From Bartonella sp. CM31XJBT (GTDB lineage: Bacteria > Pseudomonadota > Alphaproteobacteria > Rhizobiales > Rhizobiaceae), in contig NZ_JAQITD010000002.1 of assembly GCF_028618555.1 (NCBI RefSeq), forward strand, positions 97,503-161,502: a stretch of 64,000 nucleotides of DNA. Reading direction: 5' to 3'. Below, piece after piece: positions 19,235 through 30,863 of the stretch. The position numbers were made by a program, and so were the translations under genes. Below the pieces are notes generated by a model. The model worked only from the letters and a program-made list of their open reading frames with translations. It ran no database searches and was not told where the DNA came from. Position 1 is the stretch's first letter; the number at the start of each line of letters is the position of its first letter.

Positions 19235-20998
19235 ATGAATACAAAACGTTTAATAACAGCGTCTATTTTTTCTTTAATTTCAGCGTCTACAGCACTAGCT
19301 GCTGATGTTATAATTCCTCATCAGCCAGCATCATCGACTTCTTCTACCATTATCGCGCCTACTTTTTCATGGACAGGTCTTTATTTAGGTGTTCAAGCGG
19401 GTGGTTTTTCGAGCAAAGCTGATATGGCTCTTGTTGGTCAAGAAAAGAGTTTACCACTGGATAAAGAGTTCTCTCCTAAACTTTCAGGTTTTGCAGGTGG
19501 TTTTTATGCAGGTTCTAATATTGATCTCGGTGACAACTTTATTTTTGGCGTCGATACGGATTTAATGATATCTGGAAAAAAACACACAAAGACCATTACT
19601 ATAGGTGCAGCTGATAACACTACAGTAGAAAATGCAGTCGTAAGATCCCGCAGATCTGCAGAAACACCAGCATCAGCGTCAACAGTATCACAAACGCTAA
19701 GTTCACAATCGCAAGTATCTGGAAAATCAGCTGCGCCAAAACCAGCAGAAGGAAAGGTACAAAAGTTGCAAGGGGAAGCGAGCACTAACGCTAATCCAAA
19801 AACAACAGAAAATACCGTATCATCCACCACACCACAAACGTTACCAAACTCAACAATAGATACGTCAGCACAGGGATCAGAATCAGCAAAAATAGTATCA
19901 GGAGCGTCATCAGTAAGGTCAACTCCAACAGCAGAATTAAAGGCAAAAGTGCAATTAGTACCATCTTCATTAGCAAGATCAGACACAGGAGAGACATTGG
20001 TAAGCCGAGTAAGTGAATCAAAACCAGTTTCACTGAAACCAGCATCCTCCAACCCAGAGGCAGGAGCACCAGAGCAGTCAAAGTCGCTCGTATTGGCAAA
20101 ATCAGCTACAGGAGAGCAACCGTCAAAAGTAGGGAGAAGTGGATCAAGCGTTTCTGTGCAATCAATGCCTGTACAACCAGCTGTAACAAAACAAATACCA
20201 TCTATCCCATCAACAGGATCAGAATCGAGTAAACCAGCAGAAAAAACACCTACATCGGTGCAACTATCAGCAGTAGAAAGAACAGTATCGAGCGCACCAC
20301 TTGTACTAGCGAGATCAAGATCATCCTCTGGTTCAGAGACAAAAGCTTCTAATGGAACAAGCGGAGCCCAACAGGGAGGTCATCATAGTTCTTCCCATGG
20401 TAGCGGAAATGCTAATTCGCGTGGTGCATCTCATGCAGGTGGGCATGGCTCTGGCGCTCATGCGCATGGTGCTAATCCACATGCTTCTAGTTCTCATGGT
20501 GGACAGAATATGGCTGGACACGGTGCACAAAGTACACAAGTGGTGGATAAGAACGATTCCAGTGTGTATGGTATAGAACAAATAAAAAAGATGGCTTCTG
20601 AACTTGGTCTTGATCAAGAGTATGAAGTTGAAACGTTAAGTCATACTTTCAAACAAAATTGGGGTGGTGCTACACGGGTACGTATTGGTTTTGCTGCTGA
20701 TCGCTTTATGCCTTATCTTGCTGGTGGTATTGCTTATGGGCAATTCCAAGACACTGTATCAATATCCGTTAAGGATGAGGATGGAAGAGTCGTTTCTTCT
20801 AAGAACTTAGCTGATGAAACAAAAACCATGATTGGTTACACACTTGGTGGTGGCGTTGATTTCTCGCTTCTGGATAATGTGATTGTACGTGCAGAATATC
20901 GTTACTCTGATTTTGGTAAAAAGAAATTTGCAAAGGAAAAACTTGAAGTTAACTACAAAACCAATGATTTCCGTGTTGGTGTAGCTTATAAATTCTAA
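19235..20998 (+). CDS. Haemin-binding/Omp25-like outer membrane protein with long Ser/Pro/His-rich insert
   Basis: A 587-residue outer membrane beta-barrel of the Bartonella Hbp / Rhizobiales Omp25 family, known to bind haem in Bartonella. Signal peptide: residues 1-23 (cut after ALAADV-type site). N-terminal barrel strands follow (SWTGLYLGVQAGG, residues 45-57), and the C-terminal barrel (residues about 470-587) ends in FRVGVAYKF with the terminal Phe typical of barrels. Between the two lies an unusually long insert (about residues 128-435): a Ser/Thr/Ala/Pro-rich tract, then a Gly/Ser/His segment (381-431) with ten His. Typical family members are 230-430 residues. The start at 19235 has GGAGAG upstream. 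The insert is probably a surface loop; a metal or haem role for the His patch is inferred. Confidence 0.88.
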   Translation: MNTKRLITASIFSLISASTALAADVIIPHQPASSTSSTIIAPTFSWTGLYLGVQAGGFSSKADMALVGQEKSLPLDKEFSPKLSGFAGGFYAGSNIDLGDNFIFGVDTDLMISGKKHTKTITIGAADNTTVENAVVRSRRSAETPASASTVSQTLSSQSQVSGKSAAPKPAEGKVQKLQGEASTNANPKTTENTVSSTTPQTLPNSTIDTSAQGSESAKIVSGASSVRSTPTAELKAKVQLVPSSLARSDTGETLVSRVSESKPVSLKPASSNPEAGAPEQSKSLVLAKSATGEQPSKVGRSGSSVSVQSMPVQPAVTKQIPSIPSTGSESSKPAEKTPTSVQLSAVERTVSSAPLVLARSRSSSGSETKASNGTSGAQQGGHHSSSHGSGNANSRGASHAGGHGSGAHAHGANPHASSSHGGQNMAGHGAQSTQVVDKNDSSVYGIEQIKKMASELGLDQEYEVETLSHTFKQNWGGATRVRIGFAADRFMPYLAGGIAYGQFQDTVSISVKDEDGRVVSSKNLADETKTMIGYTLGGGVDFSLLDNVIVRAEYRYSDFGKKKFAKEKLEVNYKTNDFRVGVAYKF

Positions 20999-21022
20999 TT
21001 TTTTAAAGAGTAAATTTCTAAG

Positions 21023-21055
21023 AGGCTCCACTGTCAGTGGAGCCTTTATTTTTTA
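21023..21055 (+). terminator. Rho-independent terminator after the porin gene
   Basis: AGGCTCCACTG pairs with CAGTGGAGCCT almost without a loop (effective stem eight to nine base pairs), followed by TTTATTTTTT. It lies about 25 bases after the porin stop codon. Confidence 0.9.
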
Positions 21056-21246
21056 AAAGATCACTTTTTGGTTTCTTTTCTTGTGAATTTCATGATAAAG
21101 CCCATAGAGTGTGATGATATATTTTCCTGATCGCTGCTTAATACGAATGATAAGCTCGGCTTTCCCTATAGATAAAAACCAGAGTTGCAGGGTTCAGGGA
21201 AGTTATGCAAAAATGAAATCGTAAAAGTGGACAGGGATATTTCACA

Positions 21247-24162
21247 ATGGCTGTGAAAAATGAAACAATAGATTATTCAAAAACTCTTTATCTCCCACAG
21301 ACAAATTTTCCTATGCGTGCAGGGCTTCCGCAAAAAGAGCTTGAATTGATGGCGCGTTGGGAAGATATGGGGCTTTATGCGCAATTGCGCCAACAAGCAA
21401 AAGATCGTCCATTTTATATTCTTCATGATGGTCCACCTTATGCAAATGGTCATATTCATATCGGGCATGCTTTAAATAAAGTTCTAAAGGATGTGGTTGT
21501 CCGTTCATTCCAAATGCGCGGTTTTAATGCAAATTATGTTCCTGGTTGGGATTGCCATGGGCTTCCAATTGAATGGAAAATTGAAGAAAAATATCGAGCA
21601 CAAGGAAAAAATAAGGATGAGGTGCCTCTTAACGAGTTTCGTCAAGAATGCCGTGAATTTGCACAGCATTGGGTAACCGTTCAAAGTGAAGAATTTAAAC
21701 GCCTTGGTGTTGTGGGAGATTTTAACGCGCCTTATACTACAATGGCTTTTCATGCAGAAGCACGCATTGCCAGTGAATTGATAAAATTTGCTATGTCAGA
21801 TCAGATTTATCGTGGTTCCAAGCCAGTGATGTGGTCTGTTGTGGAGCGTACGGCCTTGGCAGAGGCTGAGATTGAATATCATGATCATGAATCAGAGGTG
21901 CTTTGGGTTAAGTTTCCTGTTTTTGAAGCAAATTCTGATGATTTATATGGTGCTCATGTCGTCATTTGGACAACAACACCGTGGACAATTCCAAGCAATC
22001 GTGCAGTGAGTTATTCTTCGCAAATTTCTTATAGTATTTACGAAGTTGAAAGTGCTGAAAATGATTTTGGTCCTCAAGTGGGAGAAAAGCTTCTTTTTGC
22101 AGACGCTTTAGCGATGAGTTGTGGAGAAAAAGCCAAACTTGTTTTGAAGCGTTTGCGTGTTATTTCTTCTGAAGAGTTGAAAGCTCTTGTTCTTTCTCAT
22201 CCACTCAAAGGTTTAGCTGGAGGGTATAATTATAAAATTCCATTGCTTGATGGTTCGCACGTAACAGAGAGTGCTGGTACAGGTTTTGTCCATACAGCAC
22301 CAAGCCATGGGCGTGAGGACTTTGAAATTTGGAATGATTATAAGTCCTTACTGGAGCAAGCGGGGATTGATTCATCTATACCGTTTCCTGTTGATGATGC
22401 AGGGTTCTATACGAAAGATGTTCCAGGTTTAGGACCAGATCGTGAAGGAGGACCTGCACGTGTTATTGATGATAATGGAAAAATGGGTGACGCCAATAAA
22501 GAGGTCATTAACGCTTTAATTAAAGCAGATCGATTGTTTGCACGGGGGCGTTTAAAGCATTCCTATCCCCATAGTTGGCGTTCAAAAAAACCCGTTATTT
22601 TTCGCAATACACCACAATGGTTTATTTCAATGGATAAAGATTTTGGGGATGGTTCAACTTTACGTAGTCGGGCTTTGGAAGCTGTTTCAAAAACGCGTTT
22701 TGTGCCATCTTCTGGACAAAACCGCCTAGCTTCTATGATAGAGGATCGTCCTGATTGGGTTCTTTCTCGTCAGCGTTCTTGGGGGGTTCCTATTTGTATT
22801 TTTGCGAATGAGGATGGTGTTATTCTAAAAGATGAAGGTGTGAACGAGCGTATTTTACGGGCTTTTGAAGCAGAAGGGGCAGATGCATGGTTTGCTGAAG
22901 GAGCACGTGAACGTTTTTTAGGTGAGCGTGCACATGAGCCTTGGGTACAGGTTTATGATATTTTGGATGTTTGGTTTGATTCTGGAGCAAGCCATAGCTT
23001 TGTGTTAGAAGATCGGGCTGATTTGAAATGGCCTGCTGATGTTTATTTTGAAGGTTCAGATCAACATCGCGGATGGTTCCAATCTTCTCTTTTGGAAAGC
23101 TGTGGTACGCATGCTTGTTCTCCCTATAAAGCCGTGATCACACACGGTTTTACTTTGGATGAGAATGGTAAGAAAATGTCTAAATCTTTAGGCAATACGG
23201 TTGTTCCGCAAGAGATCATTAAAACATCTGGAGCTGATATTTTTCGTCTCTGGGTTATGACAACCGATTATTGGGAAGATCAGCGTTTAGGCAAAAAAAT
23301 TCTTCAAACAAATGTGGATTCATATCGTAAACTACGCAATGCAATTCGTTGGATGCTAGGAACTCTAGCACATGATGATGGGGAAGAAATATCTTATGGT
23401 GCACTGCCGGATCTTGAAAAATTTATATTGCATAGGCTTTTTGAACTTGATCAGTTGATTAATCGCGCTTACGATGAATTTGATTTTAAAAAGATTATGC
23501 GTGCATTATTGGATTTTTCAATCATTGAGTTATCGGCATTTTATTTTGATATCCGCAAGGATTCTCTTTATTGTGATGCGCCTTCATCAAAAAAACGCAA
23601 GGCCTCCTTGCAGGTTGTCCGTGAGATTTTTGAGCGTATGGTAACATGGCTTTCTCCAATGTTGCCTTTTACTATGGAGGAAGCTTGGTTAGAGCGTTAT
23701 CCAGAAAGCCAATCGGTGCATTTGGAACAATTTCGCTCTGTACCAGAAGAATGGCAAAACCAATCTTTGGCTGAGCGTTGGAAAAAAATTCGGCAGGTCC
23801 GTAAAGTTGTGACAGGTGCTTTAGAGCTTGAACGTGCTAATAAGCGTATTGGATCCTCTTTGGAAGCTGCGCCTATTGTTTTTATTTCCAATCTGGTTTT
23901 ACGAGAGGCATTAGAAAATGTGGATATGGCGGAGATCTGTATTACCAGTGCACTCACAATTAGGCAGGACACGATACCTTCCGATTCTTTTACTTTGAAT
24001 GATGTTGAAGGTGTTGGTGTATATCCAGAGAAGGCATTAGGAAAAAAATGTGCTCGATCATGGCGTTATACACAAGATGTTGGGAGTGATCCAGCTTATC
24101 CGGATGTATCTGCTCGTGATGCAGCTGCTTTGCGGGAACTACAGATTCTTGGTAAGATTTAA
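21247..24162 (+). CDS. ileS: Isoleucyl-tRNA synthetase
   Basis: Class I aminoacyl-tRNA synthetase (Ile + ATP + tRNA-Ile). The 971-residue protein has the HIGH-type motif in [20 protein letters not shown] (about residues 58-77), the editing domain ([11 protein letters not shown] and [11 protein letters not shown]), the KMSKS motif in [12 protein letters not shown] (about residue 640) and the family's [10 protein letters not shown] segment. The C-terminal end lacks a zinc-binding Cys cluster, as in many alphaproteobacterial IleS. The reading frame is intact and the length normal. Confidence 0.98.
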   Translation: MAVKNETIDYSKTLYLPQTNFPMRAGLPQKELELMARWEDMGLYAQLRQQAKDRPFYILHDGPPYANGHIHIGHALNKVLKDVVVRSFQMRGFNANYVPGWDCHGLPIEWKIEEKYRAQGKNKDEVPLNEFRQECREFAQHWVTVQSEEFKRLGVVGDFNAPYTTMAFHAEARIASELIKFAMSDQIYRGSKPVMWSVVERTALAEAEIEYHDHESEVLWVKFPVFEANSDDLYGAHVVIWTTTPWTIPSNRAVSYSSQISYSIYEVESAENDFGPQVGEKLLFADALAMSCGEKAKLVLKRLRVISSEELKALVLSHPLKGLAGGYNYKIPLLDGSHVTESAGTGFVHTAPSHGREDFEIWNDYKSLLEQAGIDSSIPFPVDDAGFYTKDVPGLGPDREGGPARVIDDNGKMGDANKEVINALIKADRLFARGRLKHSYPHSWRSKKPVIFRNTPQWFISMDKDFGDGSTLRSRALEAVSKTRFVPSSGQNRLASMIEDRPDWVLSRQRSWGVPICIFANEDGVILKDEGVNERILRAFEAEGADAWFAEGARERFLGERAHEPWVQVYDILDVWFDSGASHSFVLEDRADLKWPADVYFEGSDQHRGWFQSSLLESCGTHACSPYKAVITHGFTLDENGKKMSKSLGNTVVPQEIIKTSGADIFRLWVMTTDYWEDQRLGKKILQTNVDSYRKLRNAIRWMLGTLAHDDGEEISYGALPDLEKFILHRLFELDQLINRAYDEFDFKKIMRALLDFSIIELSAFYFDIRKDSLYCDAPSSKKRKASLQVVREIFERMVTWLSPMLPFTMEEAWLERYPESQSVHLEQFRSVPEEWQNQSLAERWKKIRQVRKVVTGALELERANKRIGSSLEAAPIVFISNLVLREALENVDMAEICITSALTIRQDTIPSDSFTLNDVEGVGVYPEKALGKKCARSWRYTQDVGSDPAYPDVSARDAAALRELQILGKI

Positions 24163-24339
24163 AATTTTAAATCAAGGGAAAGGAGTACAAGTATATTTCT
24201 CATATTGATGAATATAGTTTTTTGTGGTACAAAGTAAATTCCGTTGTTTTTTCTGCAGGGGGGAAATTTGTGTATGGACCGTTCTCTCATAAATAACGGG
24301 AATATTAATCAGCCATATACTTAGGAAATGGAATAGGCA

Positions 24340-24831
24340 GTGAGAAAACGTGAAGTAAAAATATTTCCAATAGGAATTTTAGGGATGTGCTTTGTTCTAA
24401 CGGGATGCAATTTATCCGCTCCTACCTATGGTACCAATAAACCGGTTTCGATACAGTTTTTTGAAGATGTTGCTAATATTACTTCATTAACACCAACAAA
24501 TAATAGCAGCCAGATTGTTATGAAACCTCATCCAAAACTTGTAATACCAAGCCCTAGTTCACGCAGATTTTTGCCGGTACCACAACAAGATAGATCTGTC
24601 AATGAAATGGAAGCATCGAAGAAGAATCAAGGAAATACTCCTTTTCCTCATAAAGGATCGTCAGTTAATGGCGCTGGTTCAGAAAACCCTTCACAGTTGA
24701 ATGCGAAGCAACGACAGGAATATTTACGTCGTCAGAGAGCACAAGTTGGAAGTTCAAAATACCGTCGCTATCTCACTGAACCACCTTTAAGTTATCGCCA
24801 ACCGGCAAAAACCGCACCTATTGGTCGATAA
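24340..24831 (+). CDS. Conserved lipoprotein downstream of ileS
   Basis: A 163-residue protein from a GTG start with a signal peptide and lipobox (VLTGC, Cys at about residue 23). The mature part is hydrophilic, low in recognisable structure, with a conserved-looking tail QLNAKQRQEYLRRQRAQVGS. It has no domain I recognise. It is intact, with normal codon use for the region. The site next to ileS suggests a conserved Rhizobiales envelope lipoprotein, function unknown. Confidence 0.65.
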   Translation: MRKREVKIFPIGILGMCFVLTGCNLSAPTYGTNKPVSIQFFEDVANITSLTPTNNSSQIVMKPHPKLVIPSPSSRRFLPVPQQDRSVNEMEASKKNQGNTPFPHKGSSVNGAGSENPSQLNAKQRQEYLRRQRAQVGSSKYRRYLTEPPLSYRQPAKTAPIGR

Positions 24832-25084
24832 GGGAAAGACAAAATATTTAAAGTAAAGTATTTTTCCAATTACTTATGATACTAAGCTCTCATTCACGCA
24901 CAGTTATAATGCTGTTGGAGGAGGGGTGTTATTCTCATGAAATAGCAATATGACAACAGCATCGAGAGAGTACTTCATGCGTTTCCTAACAAGAAATATT
25001 TCTCAAGTTCATTTTGCAACATCGTTCATGTGGATAGTATAACGTAAAATCTATTGTACTCCACTATCTTGATGCTTAGGAAGG

Positions 25085-25345
25085 AGAAAGCTGATACCAT
25101 CATTTTATTTTCCAGACTCCAGTTGCGACAGTTCTTGCATTTGAGAGCCTTCATAAGAGACATTTTTAGTCTTTTCTAAAACGTTCTTTATCCAGACGAT
25201 AATCCCGCTTATGATGTGCAAGAAAGTGATTTTTATTGCTTCAATGTAATTTGAAAGAGAGTATATCTACGATATGTTGGAATTTATATTTTATTATACA
25301 AAATAATGAATTATTCTTATGAATGAATGTATCATCTAATAGAAG
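25085..25345 (-). repeat. Relic of integrase 5' end and upstream region (copy B)
   Basis: Aligns by eye with 18480-18720 (integrase first codons plus upstream DNA): shared blocks include TACCATCATT, GTTGCGACAG, TTCTTGCATT, the TTCATAAGA-ACATTTTTAGTC start-codon region and a downstream ATGTGCAAG. Strongly degraded; it lies in a 640-base gap (24832-25475) in which I see no gene. Confidence 0.6.
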
Positions 25346-25475
25346 CAATATGCAGGATTAAAAGAGAGAAAAATGCTTCGAAATAGCTTTTACTATATAT
25401 GTCAGAAGAATTAATAGTCTTTTTGAGAAGTAGGATAGTTTTTTAAGAGTGAAAGTTATGGAAGAAGAATTGTTT

Positions 25476-25922
25476 TTAGTATCGCTTTTGTACAAAAAAA
25501 TCTTTAAGTAATTGAGCAGCTTCTTTTTCTTTAAAACCAGAATAAATCTCAGGTTTGTGATGACAGGTTGGTTGCTGATAAAAACGTGGACCATTTTCTA
25601 TAGCACCCCCTTTGGGATCATTTGTTGCGTAATAGAGACGACGTATGCGTGCAAATGAAATGGCAGCAGCACACATAGCACAAGGCTCAAGTGTTACATA
25701 AAGATCGCAATCAGGAAGCCTTTCATTTTGCAATGTTTCGCAAGCCATACGGATTGCGCGTATTTCTGCGTGTCCTGTAGGGTCATATGCAGATTTTATA
25801 AAGTTACCAGCGCGTGCAATGATAGCTTTTCCACGTGTAATGACAGCACCTACGGGAACTTCATCTTTTTTTGCAGCCTCTTGTGCTTCTAAAAGGGCTA
25901 TTTCCATGGGCGTCAAAGTCAT
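25476..25922 (-). CDS. tadA: tRNA-specific adenosine deaminase
   Basis: TadA converts A34 to inosine in tRNA-Arg(ACG), an essential step in decoding. The 148-residue protein has the zinc-binding and catalytic motifs DPTGHAEIRAIR (His-Ala-Glu) and LEPCAMCAAAI (Pro-Cys-X2-Cys). Start VPVGAVI is the family's substrate-site strand. The reading frame is intact and length normal. The gene is divergent from rluB. Confidence 0.95.
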   Translation of the reverse strand: MTLTPMEIALLEAQEAAKKDEVPVGAVITRGKAIIARAGNFIKSAYDPTGHAEIRAIRMACETLQNERLPDCDLYVTLEPCAMCAAAISFARIRRLYYATNDPKGGAIENGPRFYQQPTCHHKPEIYSGFKEKEAAQLLKDFFVQKRY

Positions 25923-26192
25923 AATATTCTTTCTACTGAAGGTATGGAAAATCTAAAGGTTATCTCGATAAGGAATGCTATAGAATGAATAATTTATTAC
26001 GCTTTTATAATGAAAAGAATACCTCTATTTTTTTTAAGAGTTTAAAACAAACTTGCAAGTCGGCAGATACATTATTGTCGTTAAAGGATAGAAAATGATA
26101 AATGATTATGCTACTTCATTTTTCAGGATAAGCGGTATGGTGCATGTGAATAATTTTCTGAACATACTTGCAAAGATTGGTTTGAAACGCAA

Positions 26193-27593
26193 ATGAATGA
26201 AAATAATGAGAGTGAACGAATTGCTAAAAGGTTAGCGCGTGCTGGTATTGCTTCGCGTCGAGATGCAGAAATGATGATTGTTGCAGGTCGTATTTCTGTG
26301 AATGGTAAAGTCGTGACAACGCCTGCTTTTAATGTTAGCCGCTCTGATGTTATTAAAGTTGATGGCAAACCTTTACCTCCTATAGAACGAACGCGTTTAT
26401 GGCTTTACCATAAGCCAGCAGGTCTTGTCACCACGAACCGTGATCCTGAAGGCAGACCTACAGTATTTAGTAATTTACCAAAAGGAATGCCGCGTGTTCT
26501 TTCTGTTGGAAGGCTTGACATTAACACGGAAGGGCTTTTGCTTTTAACCAATGATGGTGGCTTAGCGCGTGTATTAGAGCTTCCTGTAACGGGGTGGGTC
26601 CGCAAATATCGCGTCCGTGCTCATGGAAGAGTAAAACAGAGTGCGCTGGATAACCTTAAAAATGGTATTGCGATTAATGGTATTTTTTATGGTTCGATTG
26701 AAGCATCAATTGAACGTGAACAAGGGTCGAATGTATGGCTTTCTGTTGCGTTGCGTGAAGGAAAAAATCGTGAAATAAAGAATGTTTTAGGGGCATTGGG
26801 ATTATCAGTTAATCGATTAATCCGTGTATCCTATGGTCCATTTCATCTCTCTGATTTAGAAGAAGGAGCCGTGCAAGAGTTAAAAGGGCGGATGTTACGA
26901 GATCAGTTGGGGGAGCGTTTGATTATGCAAGCCAATGCAGATTTTGATGCTCCTATTCTGAAACCCTTTTCAAATTCTGCAGTTGTTGCAGAAAAGCAAA
27001 GCCAGAAAGATCTTTCTGTTGCAAATGATGGTTGGGTTTTCTCAAGTGAAAGGGCGATACGACGCCGACCAAGAGATGGTTCTGTTGAACATAGTCGCGC
27101 GCAATTAAGTACAAAGTCTCATGAGAATGTAAAGAAGGAGAAAAGTGAAGAAGGAAAAGCAGAGCGTTTTCTACCGCGTTCTCGCCGTGCTAATGTTTGG
27201 ATGGCTCCTGGTGCACGTCCGCAAAGTGCACGTAGAAAGCCTTCCTATAGTGAGGAGAAATCGCATGATCATAAGAGCGATTTGGATGGTAGAAAGTCCT
27301 TTCATCGAGGCAAGGAAAAACTAAAAGAAAGTCCGTCACACAAAGAGAAGAGGAAAAGTTTTGTTCAAAAACGTGGAAAAACATCTTATGACGAGACGCA
27401 TCCCTTTGGTAAGAAAGATCGCTTTTTAAAGGATAAAGAGAAAATGATAAAAGGTGATCATGATGAACATTCTTTTGAGAGAAAGAAAAAGGTAAAATCG
27501 TTTGGTGGTGCTATGAAAAAATCTAAACCACATAGGGACGGTGCAAAAACTTCGAAGCGATTTGGAGGTCCACGTGCGGATCATAGGCGGTAA
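26193..27593 (+). CDS. rluB: 23S rRNA pseudouridine synthase with basic tail
   Basis: An RsuA/RluB-type pseudouridine synthase of 466 residues. It has an N-terminal S4 RNA-binding domain (residues 8-70: [20 protein letters not shown]) and a catalytic domain with the signature [17 protein letters not shown], where Asp109 is the catalytic aspartate. By comparison with the family the target is U2605 of 23S rRNA. The last 200 residues are a Lys/Arg/Ser/His-rich low-complexity tail with no fold, common in alphaproteobacterial RluB. The gene overlaps rsmD by 20 bases, so they form an operon. Confidence 0.92.
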   Translation: MNENNESERIAKRLARAGIASRRDAEMMIVAGRISVNGKVVTTPAFNVSRSDVIKVDGKPLPPIERTRLWLYHKPAGLVTTNRDPEGRPTVFSNLPKGMPRVLSVGRLDINTEGLLLLTNDGGLARVLELPVTGWVRKYRVRAHGRVKQSALDNLKNGIAINGIFYGSIEASIEREQGSNVWLSVALREGKNREIKNVLGALGLSVNRLIRVSYGPFHLSDLEEGAVQELKGRMLRDQLGERLIMQANADFDAPILKPFSNSAVVAEKQSQKDLSVANDGWVFSSERAIRRRPRDGSVEHSRAQLSTKSHENVKKEKSEEGKAERFLPRSRRANVWMAPGARPQSARRKPSYSEEKSHDHKSDLDGRKSFHRGKEKLKESPSHKEKRKSFVQKRGKTSYDETHPFGKKDRFLKDKEKMIKGDHDEHSFERKKKVKSFGGAMKKSKPHRDGAKTSKRFGGPRADHRR

Positions 27594-28140
27594 ATTTGCT
27601 GGGCGTGTTTTGTTTTCGCCTGTTAATCAGTCGATTCGCCCAACGAGTGATCGTACACGTGAGAGCCTTTTTAATATTCTTTCTAGCCGTGAAGAACAAT
27701 TTTGGACCAATAAACGCATTCTTGATCTTTTTGCTGGTACTGGTGCTTTAGGCATCGAAGCACTTTCACGTGGAGCAAAGGCGGCTGTTTTTGTTGAAAA
27801 CTCGGTTGAGGGGCGTGGGTTGCTTCAAAAAAATATAGAAGCCTTTGAATTACAGTCGATAGGACGGATTTTACGTCGTGATGCGACCAAACTTGGCAAT
27901 ATTGGCACAATGCTTCCATTTGATGTTATCTGCGCTGATCCTCCTTATAGCCGTTGTTTAGGTGAACGTGCTTTCGTAGAAGCTTTGCGAGGGGGGTGGG
28001 CAAAAGCTGATACACTCTTCATACTTGAAGAAAAGAAAGATACAATGATTCATTTACCTGATGTCTTTTATTTAGATGATGAGCGGTTTTATGGTGAGAC
28101 AGCAATACGTCTCTATAAATTACGATCGCTTACATCTTGA
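27574..28140 (+). CDS. rsmD: 16S rRNA guanine-966 N2-methyltransferase
   Basis: The 188-residue protein starts [11 protein letters not shown] and goes on to [15 protein letters not shown], which is the RsmD signature. The SAM motif I is [19 protein letters not shown] and the catalytic motif is CADPPYSR. RsmD methylates G966 of 16S rRNA. The GTG at 27574 is chosen because GGAGG sits six bases upstream and the family begins at this residue; the longer GTG at 27541 would add a non-conserved lead. It overlaps the end of rluB. Confidence 0.94.
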   Translation: MRIIGGKFAGRVLFSPVNQSIRPTSDRTRESLFNILSSREEQFWTNKRILDLFAGTGALGIEALSRGAKAAVFVENSVEGRGLLQKNIEAFELQSIGRILRRDATKLGNIGTMLPFDVICADPPYSRCLGERAFVEALRGGWAKADTLFILEEKKDTMIHLPDVFYLDDERFYGETAIRLYKLRSLTS

Positions 28141-28685
28141 GAAAGTTCTTGTTTTTATCCGATAGGATGAAAAAATGCTTCTTCACAGTTTTCTTCATTT
28201 TATATGGTTTTTAAAAGGTTAAGCAGAAAATCAATAAAAGATTCTAATGTTAAAGGAATTGATGAATTTTTATTAGCTTTAATACAGAAGGATGTTTTTT
28301 CTCCAATAGGATATATATTCCTCGATAATAGTTATGATCTTTTTTATCTAATTTCTTTCTGCCATACCTTAATCATCACATTTCATCAGCAGTTGAAAGC
28401 TTTAAGCTATGCAGTCTGCATTTATATCTTATATGATGCGTAACTTCTATTTTTGTTATTGTATGAACTTAAAACAGATATTTTTTATTTAAGGTAGACA
28501 ATAGTGTTCATTTATCCTGAATATTTGTGTGTTTAGTTTAGTAATATCGCTTGTTGAGTTAATCATTACATATTAAGTAAATCTGAGAGTATTAATTATC
28601 TTATCGTTGTGCAGCTTTAAGGATACTTTTTTATATTATTCTTTATCACTAAAGATAAGTAATTTGTAAAAAAGGGGAGATTATC
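28141..28685. other. Gap without a convincing gene
   Basis: AT-rich sequence between rsmD and the SRPBCC gene. An open frame at 28204-28443 (79 codons) has no ribosome binding site and no recognisable features. I see no repeat or RNA gene. Confidence 0.5.
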
Positions 28686-29135
28686 GTGTTTAATTGGATA
28701 TATAGTGAAGAGATTAGTACAGAAGCAAGTGCTGAGCAAATTTGGGCTATATGGGAAGATGTGGCATCATGGCCTTGCTGGGATAGTGAACTTGAGTGGG
28801 TAGAACTTTCTGGTCCTTTCAAAGAAGGTGCTATAGGACGCATGAAACCTAAAAAGGGACCTACAGTAACTTTTACACTTGATAAAGTTATAAAAAATGT
28901 TTGTTTTTCTGATTATGCTAAACTTCCTTTTACACGTATGAGTTTTGATCATGAATATATTTGTTCAACAAAATCGGGTTCTTCAAATAACAAAATTCGT
29001 CATACTGTAACCATGTCTGGTTTATTTTCTCCTTTCTTTGGAATGATTATTGGGTCAAAAATTAAGTTACATCTTCGCGATGCAATGATTGAAATGAGCA
29101 GACGTGCTCTTACTGAAAACAAAAGCATCTCGTAA
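28686..29135 (+). CDS. SRPBCC-family (START/Bet v1-like) ligand-binding protein
   Basis: A 149-residue protein with the polyketide cyclase/dehydrase fold pattern: an N-terminal strand, then ASAEQIWAIWEDVASWPCWD, then an extended strand region, then a long C-terminal helix. The family binds hydrophobic ligands in a cavity, and the substrate is usually unknown. The GTG at 28686 follows AGGGGAGA-like sequence, a good ribosome binding site. Function is unknown, but the reading frame looks real. Confidence 0.75.
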   Translation: MFNWIYSEEISTEASAEQIWAIWEDVASWPCWDSELEWVELSGPFKEGAIGRMKPKKGPTVTFTLDKVIKNVCFSDYAKLPFTRMSFDHEYICSTKSGSSNNKIRHTVTMSGLFSPFFGMIIGSKIKLHLRDAMIEMSRRALTENKSIS

Positions 29136-30863
29136 GGGGGGCATTTATAAAGAAGTTAATACCTTAAAAAAGGTGCAGAAATCTTAGCCTTGTTAGAATG
29201 AAATCAGTTATGAGTATATAGCAAATCGATGAGCTATGATCTGTTTTTTAGTTAGTCGTTGAAATCGTGTCAAATCATCTGAGAAAATTAATTTTGCACC
29301 AAAGATCTTATAAAAGCCATTGAATTTTATTCAATATATAAAAGCTTATAAGGCGCGCATTTTTACTGAAAATAAAGAAAGTTGTAGAAGCTTATTTCTG
29401 CTCTTGTGAATCTGTAGGTTGATATTGTCATGATATTTGCCAGTTTCTAATGTTGCGATAGTTTTTGATTTGAGAGCATTCATAAAAGACATTTTGACTC
29501 CTTCTTAAATAGTTTTTATTCATACGCCCCTTACTGATGATATGCTCGCAAATAGTTGTGATTGATTCAACATGAATAGGTTCGAAACGGAGAAAATTTA
29601 ATGATATTTGATTCTTTTATGCAAATTACAAAATGATCAATTATGATTATAAATCAAAGTGTTTTTTTGATTAAAAGATTATAAGAACAGATAATTTCTT
29701 TGATTACTTTTCTAGAGAGTGCAGTTCTAAAAGGCTCTAGATGATAAAATAAAACCTCCCTTAATTTTCGTAAAAATTAATCTCGTATCGTTGTATGTAT
29801 TTGGTTTAAATGTTTAAAAAGCGATTTTTTAAAATGCGCACAGATATCCCAGTTTCTGCAAATATTTTTGTATCTATTAAAACAATTATGAGCGATAAAC
29901 TTGCCCAAATTAATTGGAAGAATATGCTTATTGTAGATTGAATTGAACAATAGATACAACATTGAGTTTTATATAAAAGTTTTATTGATTATCGTTTTAT
30001 AAAAATATTACGCTTCTTTATTTTTTAATGGAAGGAAAAGAGGAAGGAGTGTAGTTCTTAAATCAAAATCTATCCAGTATTTTGGGATTTTTGTTTCAGG
30101 AAAAAGAAGTCTATTAAGTTATATCTGTTTAGTAACAAAATAACCAGTTAAGGATGAGGCATGAAAAATGAGATGCTCTTGATTAGACGCATTAGAAACG
30201 AGAGAGAATGTTATGATTATAACTTATTTCTGATAAATATAAAAAATGAGTTCTTTGTGATATCACGCTTATGAGAATAAAGAAGCTAATGACTGCTCAT
30301 TTTGTTGAAGCAATAACGCAAGAAAAATTTTTTTATTCCGTTTATATTTTTTTGTTTACAAGATTGCCATCTTATTATGAGAGAGTTTATAGAAGCAAAG
30401 AAGTATACACAAATATAAGGCATTTTCTTGATTCTTGCTTGGAAATTAAAGAATGCTATAGGAATGAAGGAAGTTATTTGACTATCCAGAGGACATAAGG
30501 CTTGTGACTTAAGTCATTTTATACTTTTCGAATTTTTGAGGATTTTGGCTTAAATTCAAATGTTATTGTTAGGCCTTTTGTTAATTGCCAAATTTTCGGT
30601 TGATTTGATTGTCAGTACAGATTGGATTATCTAAAATGATAAGGGCCCATGAGAAATCTTGAAACTAAAGAGATTTTACGGCATATACAGCATATTACGT
30701 CTTTTCATAAAGAAGCTAAAAGGGAAATGATTTAATGCATTAAAAAAAAGAATGCATGAAATATGCATAATCTTATGAATAAACATACAAGAGTTATATT
30801 CTGATTTATATCAATTTGTCAGAATGCTTATCAATGTAAATAATAAAATATTTTAGGGAGTCT
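29136..30863. other. Long AT-rich gap (1.7 kb)
   Basis: No convincing gene. An open frame at 30271-30498 and an antisense one at 29777-29962 have no ribosome binding site and no family features. The only structured feature is the integrase 5' relic at 29400-29665. The rest looks like decayed DNA. Confidence 0.5.
29400..29665 (-). repeat. Relic of integrase 5' end and upstream region (copy C)
   Basis: Aligns with 18480-18725: shared blocks include TGATATTTGCCAG, TGTTGCGA, TTCATAAAAGACATTTT, GCAAATAGT-GTGATTGATTC and ATTATAAATCAAAGTG. It is the best preserved copy of the upstream part. Confidence 0.7.

Noticed and set aside
19504..20052. A 182-codon antisense frame inside the porin gene
   Set aside because: It mirrors the low-complexity Ser/Thr-rich coding sequence; no ribosome binding site and an implausible Asp/Val/Ser composition.
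28204..28443. A 79-codon frame after rsmD
   Set aside because: No ribosome binding site, no family signature, AT-rich gap.
30271..30498. A 75-codon frame before pmbA
   Set aside because: No ribosome binding site and no recognisable composition pattern; probably chance.
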